64,000 bases of DNA, taken from NCBI GenBank assembly GCA_947452365.1, contig CANGCO010000005.1:18636-82635 (forward strand), in the 5' to 3' direction. The position numbers and the translations under genes are program-made. Positions 7,997 to 17,705 of the stretch are shown piece after piece. The notes below the pieces were generated by a model that ran no database searches, was not told where the DNA came from, and saw nothing but the letters and a program-made list of their open reading frames with translations. Numbering within the stretch: position 1 is the first letter of the stretch; each line of letters begins with the position of its first letter. The stretch is from Caulobacteraceae bacterium. Lineage in GTDB: Bacteria > Pseudomonadota > Alphaproteobacteria > Caulobacterales > Caulobacteraceae.

Positions 7997-10192
7997 TTAT
8001 GGCCAGGTTAGGGTTTGGGAGCCCAGCACGGCATGGGTGCCAGACAATATGGTCCAATTGGTCGGCGGGCCATTTGGCCTTGGTCCAAAATCAGGCATGT
8101 CGTCTGTCGCCGTCAGATATTGCAGCGTGATTGTGCCGGGCTGGGCGCTGACAAAATCAAGTGTCAGATCAATCGGCGCATCCGCCCTTGTACGAAACCG
8201 GGTCCATTCGCCCTGGGGTAAGCGGACCGGCTTGCCATTGAGCCGGACCCGCTCAAGCGTGCCAGACGGGCGCAGGGCCATGACAAATTGGCGCGGCCGC
8301 TGGCGGGTCGAGACCGTCAATTGGCCCGTCTCGCCCTGAACCGCAAAGCCAATTCTTGGGGCTTCAAACGCCGTGACCGGGGCAGGGGTCTGCCACAGGA
8401 CCAGACCCTTGAGACCCTCAAACGTCCGTTTCGCCCCCTTTTGTCCGGGCAACTCGCTATCGCCAGACGTTGAGGCCCAATAGGCGGTCTGGTGATCCAG
8501 ATCGGTGAGATAGAATAGATCGCCAGGCCGTGGGTGGCGGGCGTTAAAGGGGCTGCTGGTGGCAAGGCCAAGGGCGCCTAGCCCGGCAACCATCCAAAGG
8601 GTGACCGCGCCCCATCGCGCGGGCTTGCCATCGCCCCAAGGCGTGATCAGAGGCCCTAAAAGCATGAGGATGAACGGTATGGCTAGGGCCACCACCCCGG
8701 GCATCATGCTGCCGATCGAGACATAGGCATAGATGATCAGGCTGAGGGCAAAACACAGCCCTATCCCGCCCAGGATCAGGCTGGCGGCTTGCAGCCGGGT
8801 CCGCGCCGCTCCAAACCGTTCCGCCATCAGGCCAAGCCCAAGACTGACCAGCAGGGGCCAGACAAACAGCCAACTGGCGCCGGGAAGCGCAATCTGTGAG
8901 GCCAAGGCAAGGCCAAACGCCACAAGCATGGCCCCCAGCCAGGTCGCTGGCCTTGGGCGGATCCCCAGGATCATGCCAAAGCACAGGGCCAGATACACCC
9001 ACAAAGCCAGATCCATCTGGGCCAGCTGCGCGCGCATGCTAATCAGACCGCCCGGATAGAGCAGCTTGGCGACCGCATAACAGGCCAGACCCGCGATCAG
9101 GGTGGCGGCTAGGATCACAGCCGCTTGTGTCAATGCGGCCCGCCGCGTCGTGCCAAGCCGTTTTGGGTCGATCAGGACAAGGCCAGCAAGCGCAAGGCCC
9201 AGCAGGCCCCAGCCTAGGCCTTGCCAATAGCGCACGACAAATAGGTGGAACACATCGAAATAAATGCTGTCTTCCTTGGCCTCGGGCAGGGTCTGGGCCA
9301 TGGCCAGGGCCCTTGTCGTGGTCAGGGCAAACTGGCCAAGATGGACAAGCGTGCGCGGGTCGAGATTAGCGGCATTATCCGTCGGGTCGTGATAGTCAAA
9401 TTGGTGACCGACAAAGGCGGCATTAATGCCAAGCTTGCCCGCCGCGAGCGAGACCGACAGATCGCTATCATTGGGCAAGAGCCGATAGACCGCGCTGGAC
9501 AGGCTATTGCCGCTGGGCGCAACCGCGTGTTTTGCCCAAAGATCGATCAGGGCGCTATTGCCGCTTGAGGTCTGGAACATGGTTGCGGGGCCGGCCGAGC
9601 CACGTGCCTCGACATTGACCACAGCGCCAATATGCTTGGCCAAGGGGTGATCGTCAAAAAACGTCTGGGCACCGATCAGGCCCTGTTCCTCGCCATCCGT
9701 GATCAAGAACACCACATCGCGCTCTGGTCTGGGTCCAGCAGCCAGCAGGCGCGCGGTCTCCAGCAAGGCCGCGGTTCCGGCGGCATCATCGCTAGCCCCT
9801 GGCGCAAAGGACACAGAATCGTAATGCGTCATCAAGGCCACGGCTGGCTTGGATGCATCTCGGCCGGGCAGGACGGCGATCAGGTTTTCCACCGGCGAAA
9901 ATGCTATGGGACGATCAAACCTAGGCGTCTGGCGCACGCCATTGGCGCGCTGAATTTCAACTGTTAGGCCAAGGCCTTCCAAGCGCTGCACCAGATAATC
10001 GCGCACCCGCAATTGCTGCGGTGATCCGGCGACATGCGGCTTGACGGTCATATCGGCTACGGTTTGGGCCAGATTGGCGCGTGATAGGCCGGTTATCGCG
10101 CCGCCTTGATCCGCCACAGGCGCGGTCTGTAGCCAGACGGCCGCCAAGGTCGCGCAGGCCAGGCCTATGGGAAACCAAATCAACCGCGCCAA
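7997..10192 (-). CDS. Membrane-anchored M28 family zinc aminopeptidase
   Basis: About 731 residues: an N-terminal membrane segment (LIWFPIGLACATLAAVWL), an M28 zinc peptidase domain, then a cluster of about eight hydrophobic helices and a C-terminal soluble beta-rich region. Zinc-site motifs are MTHYDSV, SDDAAGTAALLE, ITDGEEQGLIG and VNVEARGS. The layout resembles ER-aminopeptidase-like M28 proteins with a multi-spanning tail. I chose TTG 10192 because AGGAGG at 10198-10203 lies five bases upstream; an in-frame TTG at 10216 has no such site. It probably cleaves peptides at the periplasmic face. It is convergent with the preceding gene. Confidence 0.85.
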   Translation of the reverse strand: MARLIWFPIGLACATLAAVWLQTAPVADQGGAITGLSRANLAQTVADMTVKPHVAGSPQQLRVRDYLVQRLEGLGLTVEIQRANGVRQTPRFDRPIAFSPVENLIAVLPGRDASKPAVALMTHYDSVSFAPGASDDAAGTAALLETARLLAAGPRPERDVVFLITDGEEQGLIGAQTFFDDHPLAKHIGAVVNVEARGSAGPATMFQTSSGNSALIDLWAKHAVAPSGNSLSSAVYRLLPNDSDLSVSLAAGKLGINAAFVGHQFDYHDPTDNAANLDPRTLVHLGQFALTTTRALAMAQTLPEAKEDSIYFDVFHLFVVRYWQGLGWGLLGLALAGLVLIDPKRLGTTRRAALTQAAVILAATLIAGLACYAVAKLLYPGGLISMRAQLAQMDLALWVYLALCFGMILGIRPRPATWLGAMLVAFGLALASQIALPGASWLFVWPLLVSLGLGLMAERFGAARTRLQAASLILGGIGLCFALSLIIYAYVSIGSMMPGVVALAIPFILMLLGPLITPWGDGKPARWGAVTLWMVAGLGALGLATSSPFNARHPRPGDLFYLTDLDHQTAYWASTSGDSELPGQKGAKRTFEGLKGLVLWQTPAPVTAFEAPRIGFAVQGETGQLTVSTRQRPRQFVMALRPSGTLERVRLNGKPVRLPQGEWTRFRTRADAPIDLTLDFVSAQPGTITLQYLTATDDMPDFGPRPNGPPTNWTILSGTHAVLGSQTLTWP

Positions 10193-10398
10193 ATCTGCCT
10201 CCTGAACATCACTCAAAATTCGACCAGATGACGAGGTCTAGCATTCAATCGCGATCTGAGTAGACCCAAACCTGATCCCTAGCCAAAAGGGACTTGCGAC
10301 CTTGACGCTGCGACAAGCTTGTCTTTGCCGTGGTTAGTGCCAAGACTAGCGCAACAAGATTGACGGCCTAGGCGCAAGCGCTCGGGACCTGAATGTAA

Positions 10399-12438
<2,040 letters not shown>

Positions 12439-12469
12439 GCCGGTCGCAAGCGCAGGGCAGGGGGCAAGC

Positions 12470-13318
12470 ATGACCTATTCCACCATCACGGTCACGCCGT
12501 CTGGCCAGGCCTGCGGGGCCAGTGTGACGGGCCTTGATTTAAGCGCGCCGCTTACAGAACAGCAGGTGACCGAAATTCGCGCCGCCTGGCTTGAGCACCA
12601 TGTGTTGGCCTTTCCAGATCAAATCCTCACCGATGATGATCAGGAACGGTTTACCGTGGCCTTTGGCGGGTTTGGCGATGACCCGTTTATCGCCCCCATT
12701 CCCGGTCGCAAGCATGTGATTGCGGTCAAGCGTCTGGCCCATGAGACCTCGCCCATATTTGCCGAGGCCTGGCACAGTGACTGGAGCTTTCAGGCCCGTC
12801 CTCCGGCGGGAACCTGCCTCTATGGTATCACCATCCCTCCGGTCGGCGGCGATACCCTGTTTGCCAATCAACACGCGGCGCTTGATGCCATGCCCGGTGA
12901 CCTGCGGGCGAGGCTAGAGGGCCTGATGGCGATCCATTCGGCGAAAAAAGCCTATGCGCCCGAAGGCTCTTATGGCGAGGGCGATATGGCCAGGCGCTCC
13001 ATGGATATCCGGCCCTCGCGTGAGGCTGAAGCCACCCAGTTGCACCCATTGATCCGCGCCCATCCCGAAACCGGCCGTCTGGGCCTGTTTAGCTGTCTTG
13101 GCTATATTATCGGTATTGACGGCATGAGCGACGAAGAGGCTTTTCCGCTCTTGTTGGAGCTCTATCACTGGCAGGGCCGTGAGCAATTCCACTACCGCCA
13201 TCGCTGGCAAAAAAACACGCTTTTGATGTGGGATAATCGCTCTGTCCTTCACGCCGCGACCGGCGGTTATGATGGCCATGACAGGCTCTTGCACCGCACG
13301 ACCATAGCCGGGGTGTGA
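12470..13318 (+). CDS. TauD/TfdA family 2-oxoglutarate dioxygenase
   Basis: A 282-residue Fe(II)/2-oxoglutarate dioxygenase. Iron ligands are visible in WHSDWSF (His, Asp) and WDNRSVLHAA (distal His), and HRTTIAG supplies the 2-oxoglutarate-binding Arg. The N-terminal GQACGASVTGLDLSAPL is the usual family opening. ATG 12470 begins this conserved start, 31 bases after fadH, suggesting co-transcription; a longer upstream in-frame extension overlaps fadH and shows no similarity. Family members hydroxylate sulphonates, aryloxyalkanoates and similar acids; the substrate here is unknown. Confidence 0.88.
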   Translation: MTYSTITVTPSGQACGASVTGLDLSAPLTEQQVTEIRAAWLEHHVLAFPDQILTDDDQERFTVAFGGFGDDPFIAPIPGRKHVIAVKRLAHETSPIFAEAWHSDWSFQARPPAGTCLYGITIPPVGGDTLFANQHAALDAMPGDLRARLEGLMAIHSAKKAYAPEGSYGEGDMARRSMDIRPSREAEATQLHPLIRAHPETGRLGLFSCLGYIIGIDGMSDEEAFPLLLELYHWQGREQFHYRHRWQKNTLLMWDNRSVLHAATGGYDGHDRLLHRTTIAGV

Positions 13319-13421
13319 GGGGGGGGCGGCCTTGCCCAGCGCCGTCACAGGGCGTGCTGAAGGAAGTTGGGTTATCCTGATTTTCGCTTGCTAAAGATCA
13401 GGGCTTGGCGTTCGGCATTGC

Positions 13422-13451
13422 TTGACTTGCCCTCCCAACACGCACCATACT
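13422..13451 (+). promoter_or_regulatory. Sigma70-like promoter for the mutase genes
   Basis: TTGACT at 13422-13427 and CATACT at 13446-13451 are 18 bases apart, close to the housekeeping -35/-10 consensus, and precede the mutase start by 50 bases. This is a pattern match only. Confidence 0.5.
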
Positions 13452-13471
13452 GGCAAGTAGAATATTATTCC

Positions 13472-13495
13472 GGCGGTAAATTGACCGCCAAGGAG
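13472..13495 (+). promoter_or_regulatory. Hairpin abutting the mutase ribosome-binding site
   Basis: GGCGGT (13472-13477) and ACCGCC (13484-13489) form a six-pair stem with loop AAATTG. The Shine-Dalgarno AAGGAG (13490-13495) begins on the next base, six bases before ATG 13501. The stem could limit ribosome access or fix the 5' end; whether it is functional is an inference. Confidence 0.35.
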
Positions 13496-13500
13496 ACCCT

Positions 13501-15132
13501 ATGACGGACGGTCCTGCGCGCATCTATAAGACCCAGTCGGGCATTCCGTTGAAGGCGTCCTATTCGGCCAAGGATATTCCAGACTGGTACAAGGCCGATG
13601 TTGATATATCGCCCGGCCAACTGCCCTATCAACGCGGCGCGTTCTCGGAGGGCTATCGCTCCAAGGCCTGGCGGATTTTCCAGCTCTCGGGGTTTGGTAA
13701 GCCCGAGGACGAGAATGAGCGTATCAAGTTTCTGCTGGCTCAGGGCGAGACCGGCTTCTTGATGGAGCATGATCGCAATACGGCCGATCATATGTACAAT
13801 GTCGACCATCCCGAAGTTCTGGCCCGCAAGGAAGATGTGGGCCTGACGGGCGCGGTCATGCAGAGCGTCCGTGATATGGATATCTGCCTCAAAGACCTGC
13901 CGATTGAGACCACATTTGGCCATGCCGGCGGCGCGGTTGTGCAACATGCCCCGTTTGCTTTGGCTGGCTATTGGACGATTGCTAAGCGGCGCGGCATTGA
14001 CTTGTCCAAGCTGCCTGGCACGGGCCAGAGCGACTTTTTCCTGACCTATCTGGGTTGTGTGACCAAGCAGCAAATCCCAACGGCGGCGGGCCTGCGCTTT
14101 AATGCCGATATTATTGAGTTTTGCGATCAGCACCTGCCGCGGTGGGTGCCCGTATCGATTGCGGGCTATAATGGCGCCGATACGGGCCTGAATGCCTATC
14201 AAGAACTGGGCTCCTTGTTTGCAAATGCCGTGGAATATCTCGACGAGATCAAGCGGCGCGGCACCATACCGATCGAGAGCGCGGCAAAGGCCTGCGGCGG
14301 CGTCAGCTTCCGTCTATCAATGGATATTTTTGAGGAGGCCTCGAAAATTCGGGCTGCCCGGCGCATGTGGTCGGACCTGCTCGAAAGGCGCTATGGCATC
14401 ACCAATACCAAGGTGCGCCAATTGCGCGTCCACTGCGTCACATCCGGCTCGAACATGACCTATCAGCAGCCGATGAATAATATTGTCCGCGGCACGGTCA
14501 TGGCGCTTGCGGGTATTTTGGGCGGCATCCAATCCTTGGGGGTGTCGGGTTATGATGAGGCCTTGTCGATCCCGTCAGAGCATGCGCACCAGATGTCCCT
14601 GCGCATCCAGCAGGTCTTGCAACATGAGACCAATATTGTCGCGGTCACGGATCCGCTTGGCGGCTCCTATTATGTCGAAAGCCTGACAGCGGACCTGATC
14701 GAGCGCTCATGGGCGTTTTTTGACCAGATCGAGGCCCAGGGCGGGTTTTTGGAAACCCTCAATACGGGCTGGCTGCACGCGCAGGCCCACGAAAACCAGC
14801 TGGACGATTTTGCCCTGCAAGGCACCGGTGAAAAGATCATTGTCGGGGTCAATGATTTCCGCGAAGACATTTCGCCTTTCGAAATTGACGGGTTCCGGGG
14901 CGTTAATGATGCCTTTGATGTCGCGACCGAGCGCCTAGCCGACCTGCGTCGTACGCGTGCTGAGCGTCCCGCGGCAGATGCCCTCAAGGCACTTGAGCGG
15001 GCCTGTAAGGGCACGGACAATATTATGCCGGTCATGATGGAGGCTTTGGCCGCTGATGTCACGGTCGGGGAGATTGGCGATATCTGGCGCAATGTCTATG
15101 GCGACTGGGCCACGCCCGAGATTACGATCTAA
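13501..15132 (+). CDS. B12-dependent acyl-CoA mutase, large (TIM-barrel) subunit, divergent
   Basis: A 543-residue relative of the methylmalonyl-CoA mutase substrate-binding subunit, without the cobalamin domain, which is encoded next. Typical late-barrel features are present: LRVHCVTSGSNMTYQQP, MNNIVRGTVMALAGILGG, DEALSIPSEHA, DPLGGSYYVE, and C-terminal TVGEIGDIWR. The substrate pocket differs sharply. The GYHMQEAG segment of methylmalonyl-CoA mutase reads GYNGADTG (about residue 222), replacing catalytic His244 with Asn. The RQYAGF tyrosine segment reads IFQLSGF, and the Arg that holds the methylmalonyl carboxylate is not evident. So it probably rearranges another acyl-CoA. The subunit sizes resemble 2-hydroxyisobutyryl-CoA mutase. 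Confidence 0.82.
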   Translation: MTDGPARIYKTQSGIPLKASYSAKDIPDWYKADVDISPGQLPYQRGAFSEGYRSKAWRIFQLSGFGKPEDENERIKFLLAQGETGFLMEHDRNTADHMYNVDHPEVLARKEDVGLTGAVMQSVRDMDICLKDLPIETTFGHAGGAVVQHAPFALAGYWTIAKRRGIDLSKLPGTGQSDFFLTYLGCVTKQQIPTAAGLRFNADIIEFCDQHLPRWVPVSIAGYNGADTGLNAYQELGSLFANAVEYLDEIKRRGTIPIESAAKACGGVSFRLSMDIFEEASKIRAARRMWSDLLERRYGITNTKVRQLRVHCVTSGSNMTYQQPMNNIVRGTVMALAGILGGIQSLGVSGYDEALSIPSEHAHQMSLRIQQVLQHETNIVAVTDPLGGSYYVESLTADLIERSWAFFDQIEAQGGFLETLNTGWLHAQAHENQLDDFALQGTGEKIIVGVNDFREDISPFEIDGFRGVNDAFDVATERLADLRRTRAERPAADALKALERACKGTDNIMPVMMEALAADVTVGEIGDIWRNVYGDWATPEITI

Positions 15133-15142
15133 GGACCATGAC

Positions 15143-15550
15143 ATGAAAAACTCAGCCACCATATTAATGGCCAAGACTGGCCTGGACGGCCATTGGCGCG
15201 GGGCGACCCTAGTGTGCCGGGCCCTGACCGATGCCGGCTTTGACGTTGTGCTCAAGGGCATGGCCACCACGGACGAAATCGTCAAGGCGGCGACCGATAA
15301 CAAGATCGACCTGCTCGGGATCTCGATTGGCGGTCATATTGATGTGGCCGAGCGCGCGATCATCGAGGCCCGCAAGATCCGCCCCGACCTGCCCGTATTT
15401 GTCGGCGGCGTGGTGCCGCCCTGGGCCAAGCGAAAGCTCGAGGCCATGGGCGTCGAGGTCTATCCACCCGGTTCGCAATTAAAAGACATCACCGATAGCG
15501 CCAGCCGCCTGACCGGGTTTACGCCATCACCTAAGCTCCCTACGCCCTAA
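15143..15550 (+). CDS. B12-binding small subunit of acyl-CoA mutase
   Basis: A 135-residue cobalamin-binding domain of the base-off/His-on class. The lower-ligand motif is GLDGHWRG (DxHxxG), with ISIGG and GGVVPP as the further cobalamin loop motifs. It supplies the adenosylcobalamin for the large subunit encoded 10 bases upstream; AAGGA at 15131-15135 precedes ATG 15143 at good spacing, while a longer frame inside the large-subunit gene has no similarity. The size matches the separate small subunits of hydroxyisobutyryl- or isobutyryl-CoA mutases. No MeaB/ArgK-type G-protein chaperone gene is nearby. Confidence 0.92.
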   Translation: MKNSATILMAKTGLDGHWRGATLVCRALTDAGFDVVLKGMATTDEIVKAATDNKIDLLGISIGGHIDVAERAIIEARKIRPDLPVFVGGVVPPWAKRKLEAMGVEVYPPGSQLKDITDSASRLTGFTPSPKLPTP

Positions 15551-15565
15551 AACGCGGCGTTTTTT
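15549..15565 (+). terminator. Short terminator-like hairpin after mutase genes
   Basis: AAAACG (15549-15554), loop CGG, CGTTTT (15558-15563) and two further T residues directly follow the small-subunit stop. The stem is short and A/T-rich, so termination may be partial and allow read-through into the DsbA-like gene. Confidence 0.4.
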
Positions 15566-15597
15566 GCGCGGGGGTTTCGTTCAGAAGGATCGCGTTC

Positions 15598-16272
15598 ATG
15601 ACCCCCGTGCCCATCATCTATTTCTCAGACGTGCTCTGCATCTGGGCCTATATTGCCGAGCGGCGGGTCAAGGCGCTTAAGGAAGCCTTTGGCGATCAGG
15701 TGCAGTTCGAGCACCGGTTTTGCTCGGTTTTTGGCGATACAGAGCGCAAAATGGCAACCGCCTGGCGCGATCGGGGCGGCTATACGGGCTTCAATGCGCA
15801 CCTGCGCGAGGTGGCGAGTAAGTTTCCAGACATTCCGGTCAATCCGGACCTTTGGCTTGATGTGAAGCCCGCCTCGTCTAGCGGCCCGCACCTGTTTTTG
15901 AAAGCTGTGCAGCTGGATGAAGCATCCGGTCAGCTTGCGCCCGGGACCACGGACCGCGCCCTGCTGGCCATGCGCGAAGCGTTTTTCCAAGAGGCGCGCG
16001 ATATTGGCCAATGGCAGGTCCAGTGCGAGGTCGGCCGACAAGCGGGTCTGGATCTGGCCCGCATAGAGCCCCTGATCCATAATGGCCGCGCCTTTGCCGC
16101 CCTAGCGTCAGATTATGAGGCCGCCAGCACAATGAATATCCAGGGCAGTCCAAGCTTTGTTCTGAATGAGGGGCGTCAAAAACTGTATGGCAATGTCGGC
16201 TACCGTATACTGGAGGCCAACATCCAAGAGCTCCTGCGCACCCAACCAGCCGATCAGGCCAGTTGGTGCTAG
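15598..16272 (+). CDS. DsbA/FrnE-like thioredoxin-fold protein, monothiol
   Basis: A 224-residue DsbA-superfamily protein of the FrnE / 2-hydroxychromene-2-carboxylate isomerase type. The active-site region reads FSDVLCIWAYIAERR, so the usual CxxC is CIWA and only the first Cys remains. The cis-Pro loop GSPSFVLNEGRQKLYGNVGYR is normal. No signal peptide is present, so a cytoplasmic role, such as glutathione-dependent isomerisation or transfer, is more likely than disulphide formation. The last residue is Cys. It follows the mutase pair by 47 bases and is convergent with the acyl-CoA dehydrogenase gene, which fits a shared degradation pathway. Confidence 0.8.
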   Translation: MTPVPIIYFSDVLCIWAYIAERRVKALKEAFGDQVQFEHRFCSVFGDTERKMATAWRDRGGYTGFNAHLREVASKFPDIPVNPDLWLDVKPASSSGPHLFLKAVQLDEASGQLAPGTTDRALLAMREAFFQEARDIGQWQVQCEVGRQAGLDLARIEPLIHNGRAFAALASDYEAASTMNIQGSPSFVLNEGRQKLYGNVGYRILEANIQELLRTQPADQASWC

Positions 16273-16349
16273 GAGGGGCTTTAAGGCGCGGGCTTCCGGC
16301 CGGCAAGGATAGCCTCACCGACCGGGATGGGCGCGCCGCCGATATTCGC

Positions 16350-17621
16350 TTATTCGGCAGTTTCGTAGCTGCGGATCTCGTTGCGGCCAACCACCATATG
16401 GTGCACCTCATCGGGACCATCGGCAAAGCGCAGGTGGCGGACATCGGTATAGAGGCCCGCCAGAGGGGTCCATTGGGAGACACCGGCCGCACCATGCATC
16501 TGCATGGCCTGGTCGATAATCTTGCAGGCACGCTCTGGCACCATGGCCTTGACCATGCTGACCCAGACCCGGGCTTCGCGATTGCCAAGCACGTCCATGG
16601 CCTTGGCCGCCTTGAGCACCATTAGGCGCATGGATTCAATCTCGATCCGGGCGCGGCTGATGATTTCAATATTGCCGCCGAGCATGGCCAGCTTGCGGCC
16701 AAAGGCTTCACGCGACACGCCGCGCTTGACCATGAGGTCTAGAGCCGCCTCGGCCTTGCCAATCGTGCGCATGCAGTGATGGATGCGGCCAGGGCCAAGG
16801 CGCACCTGGCTGATTTCAAACCCGCGGCCTTCGCCCAGCAAGATATTGTCCTTTGGCACGCGCACATTATCGAAACGAATATGCATATGACCGCGAGGCG
16901 CATGGTCTTCGCCAAACACATGCATGGGGCCAAGAATCTGGACGCCCGGGGTATCGATCGGCACCAGGATCTGGGACTGTTGCTTGTGGGGCGGCGCATC
17001 AGGACTGGTCTTGACCATGGTGATCATGATCTTGCAGCGCGGATCACCCGCGCCGGAAATATAGAATTTCTCGCCATTAATGACCCATTCATCGCCATCG
17101 AGCACGGCCGAGGTGGCAATATTCTTGGCATCTGAAGAGGCAATATCGGGCTCCGTCATGGCATAGGCCGAACGAATTTCGCCATTAAGCAGGGGCGTGA
17201 GCCAACGCTCTTTTTGCGCCTCAGTGCCAACCCGCTCGAGCACCTCCATATTGCCAGTGTCGGGCGCCGAGCAGTTCATGCTCTCAGACGCCATCGGTGC
17301 CTTGCCCAGTTCGGCGGCAATATAGGCATAGTCCAGATTGCTCAGGCCAACCCCGGTTTCGGCATCGGGGAGAAAGAAGTTCCAAAGGCCCTCAGCCTTG
17401 GCCTTATTCTTGGCGACCTCGAGCACTTCCAACTGGCCAGGTGCAAAGGTCCAGCGCTCTGTATGGCCCTCGCCATGTTTTTCGAACGCGATCTGCATCG
17501 GCTCGACGGTTTCCTTGATGAACTGCTTGACGTGCTCATAGAGCGGCGCGGAGGCCTCGCTCATGCGAAGGTCATTGAGATCGTCGTTTGGGTTGAAACC
17601 AAATTGCAGGGGCGTACTCAT
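16350..17621 (-). CDS. Acyl-CoA dehydrogenase (ACAD10/11-like)
   Basis: A 423-residue FAD flavoenzyme introducing an alpha-beta double bond into an acyl-CoA. Visible motifs are YAMTEPDIASSDAKNI (FAD-binding signature 1), WVINGEKFYISGA, FDNVRVPKDNILLGEG, and the C-terminal ADGPDEVHHMVVGRNEI, where the ACAD10/11 branch carries its active-site carboxylate region. Length is usual for this branch. The start has GGAGAG a few bases upstream. It sits head to tail with the amidohydrolase gene upstream on the same strand and faces the mutase/DsbA genes, suggesting one catabolic unit. Substrate is unknown. Confidence 0.92.
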   Translation of the reverse strand: MSTPLQFGFNPNDDLNDLRMSEASAPLYEHVKQFIKETVEPMQIAFEKHGEGHTERWTFAPGQLEVLEVAKNKAKAEGLWNFFLPDAETGVGLSNLDYAYIAAELGKAPMASESMNCSAPDTGNMEVLERVGTEAQKERWLTPLLNGEIRSAYAMTEPDIASSDAKNIATSAVLDGDEWVINGEKFYISGAGDPRCKIMITMVKTSPDAPPHKQQSQILVPIDTPGVQILGPMHVFGEDHAPRGHMHIRFDNVRVPKDNILLGEGRGFEISQVRLGPGRIHHCMRTIGKAEAALDLMVKRGVSREAFGRKLAMLGGNIEIISRARIEIESMRLMVLKAAKAMDVLGNREARVWVSMVKAMVPERACKIIDQAMQMHGAAGVSQWTPLAGLYTDVRHLRFADGPDEVHHMVVGRNEIRSYETAE

Positions 17622-17705
17622 AAAAGGGCTCTCCGGGATTTGCCTATTGTGACAATGTTCGGACCTTAGGGTCCTGGATTTTAAAGGGGCAGGGCGCGTC
17701 GTCTA

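Noticed and set aside
13465..14202. 245-codon antisense frame opposite the mutase
   Set aside because: No motif; overlaps the mutase promoter and start.
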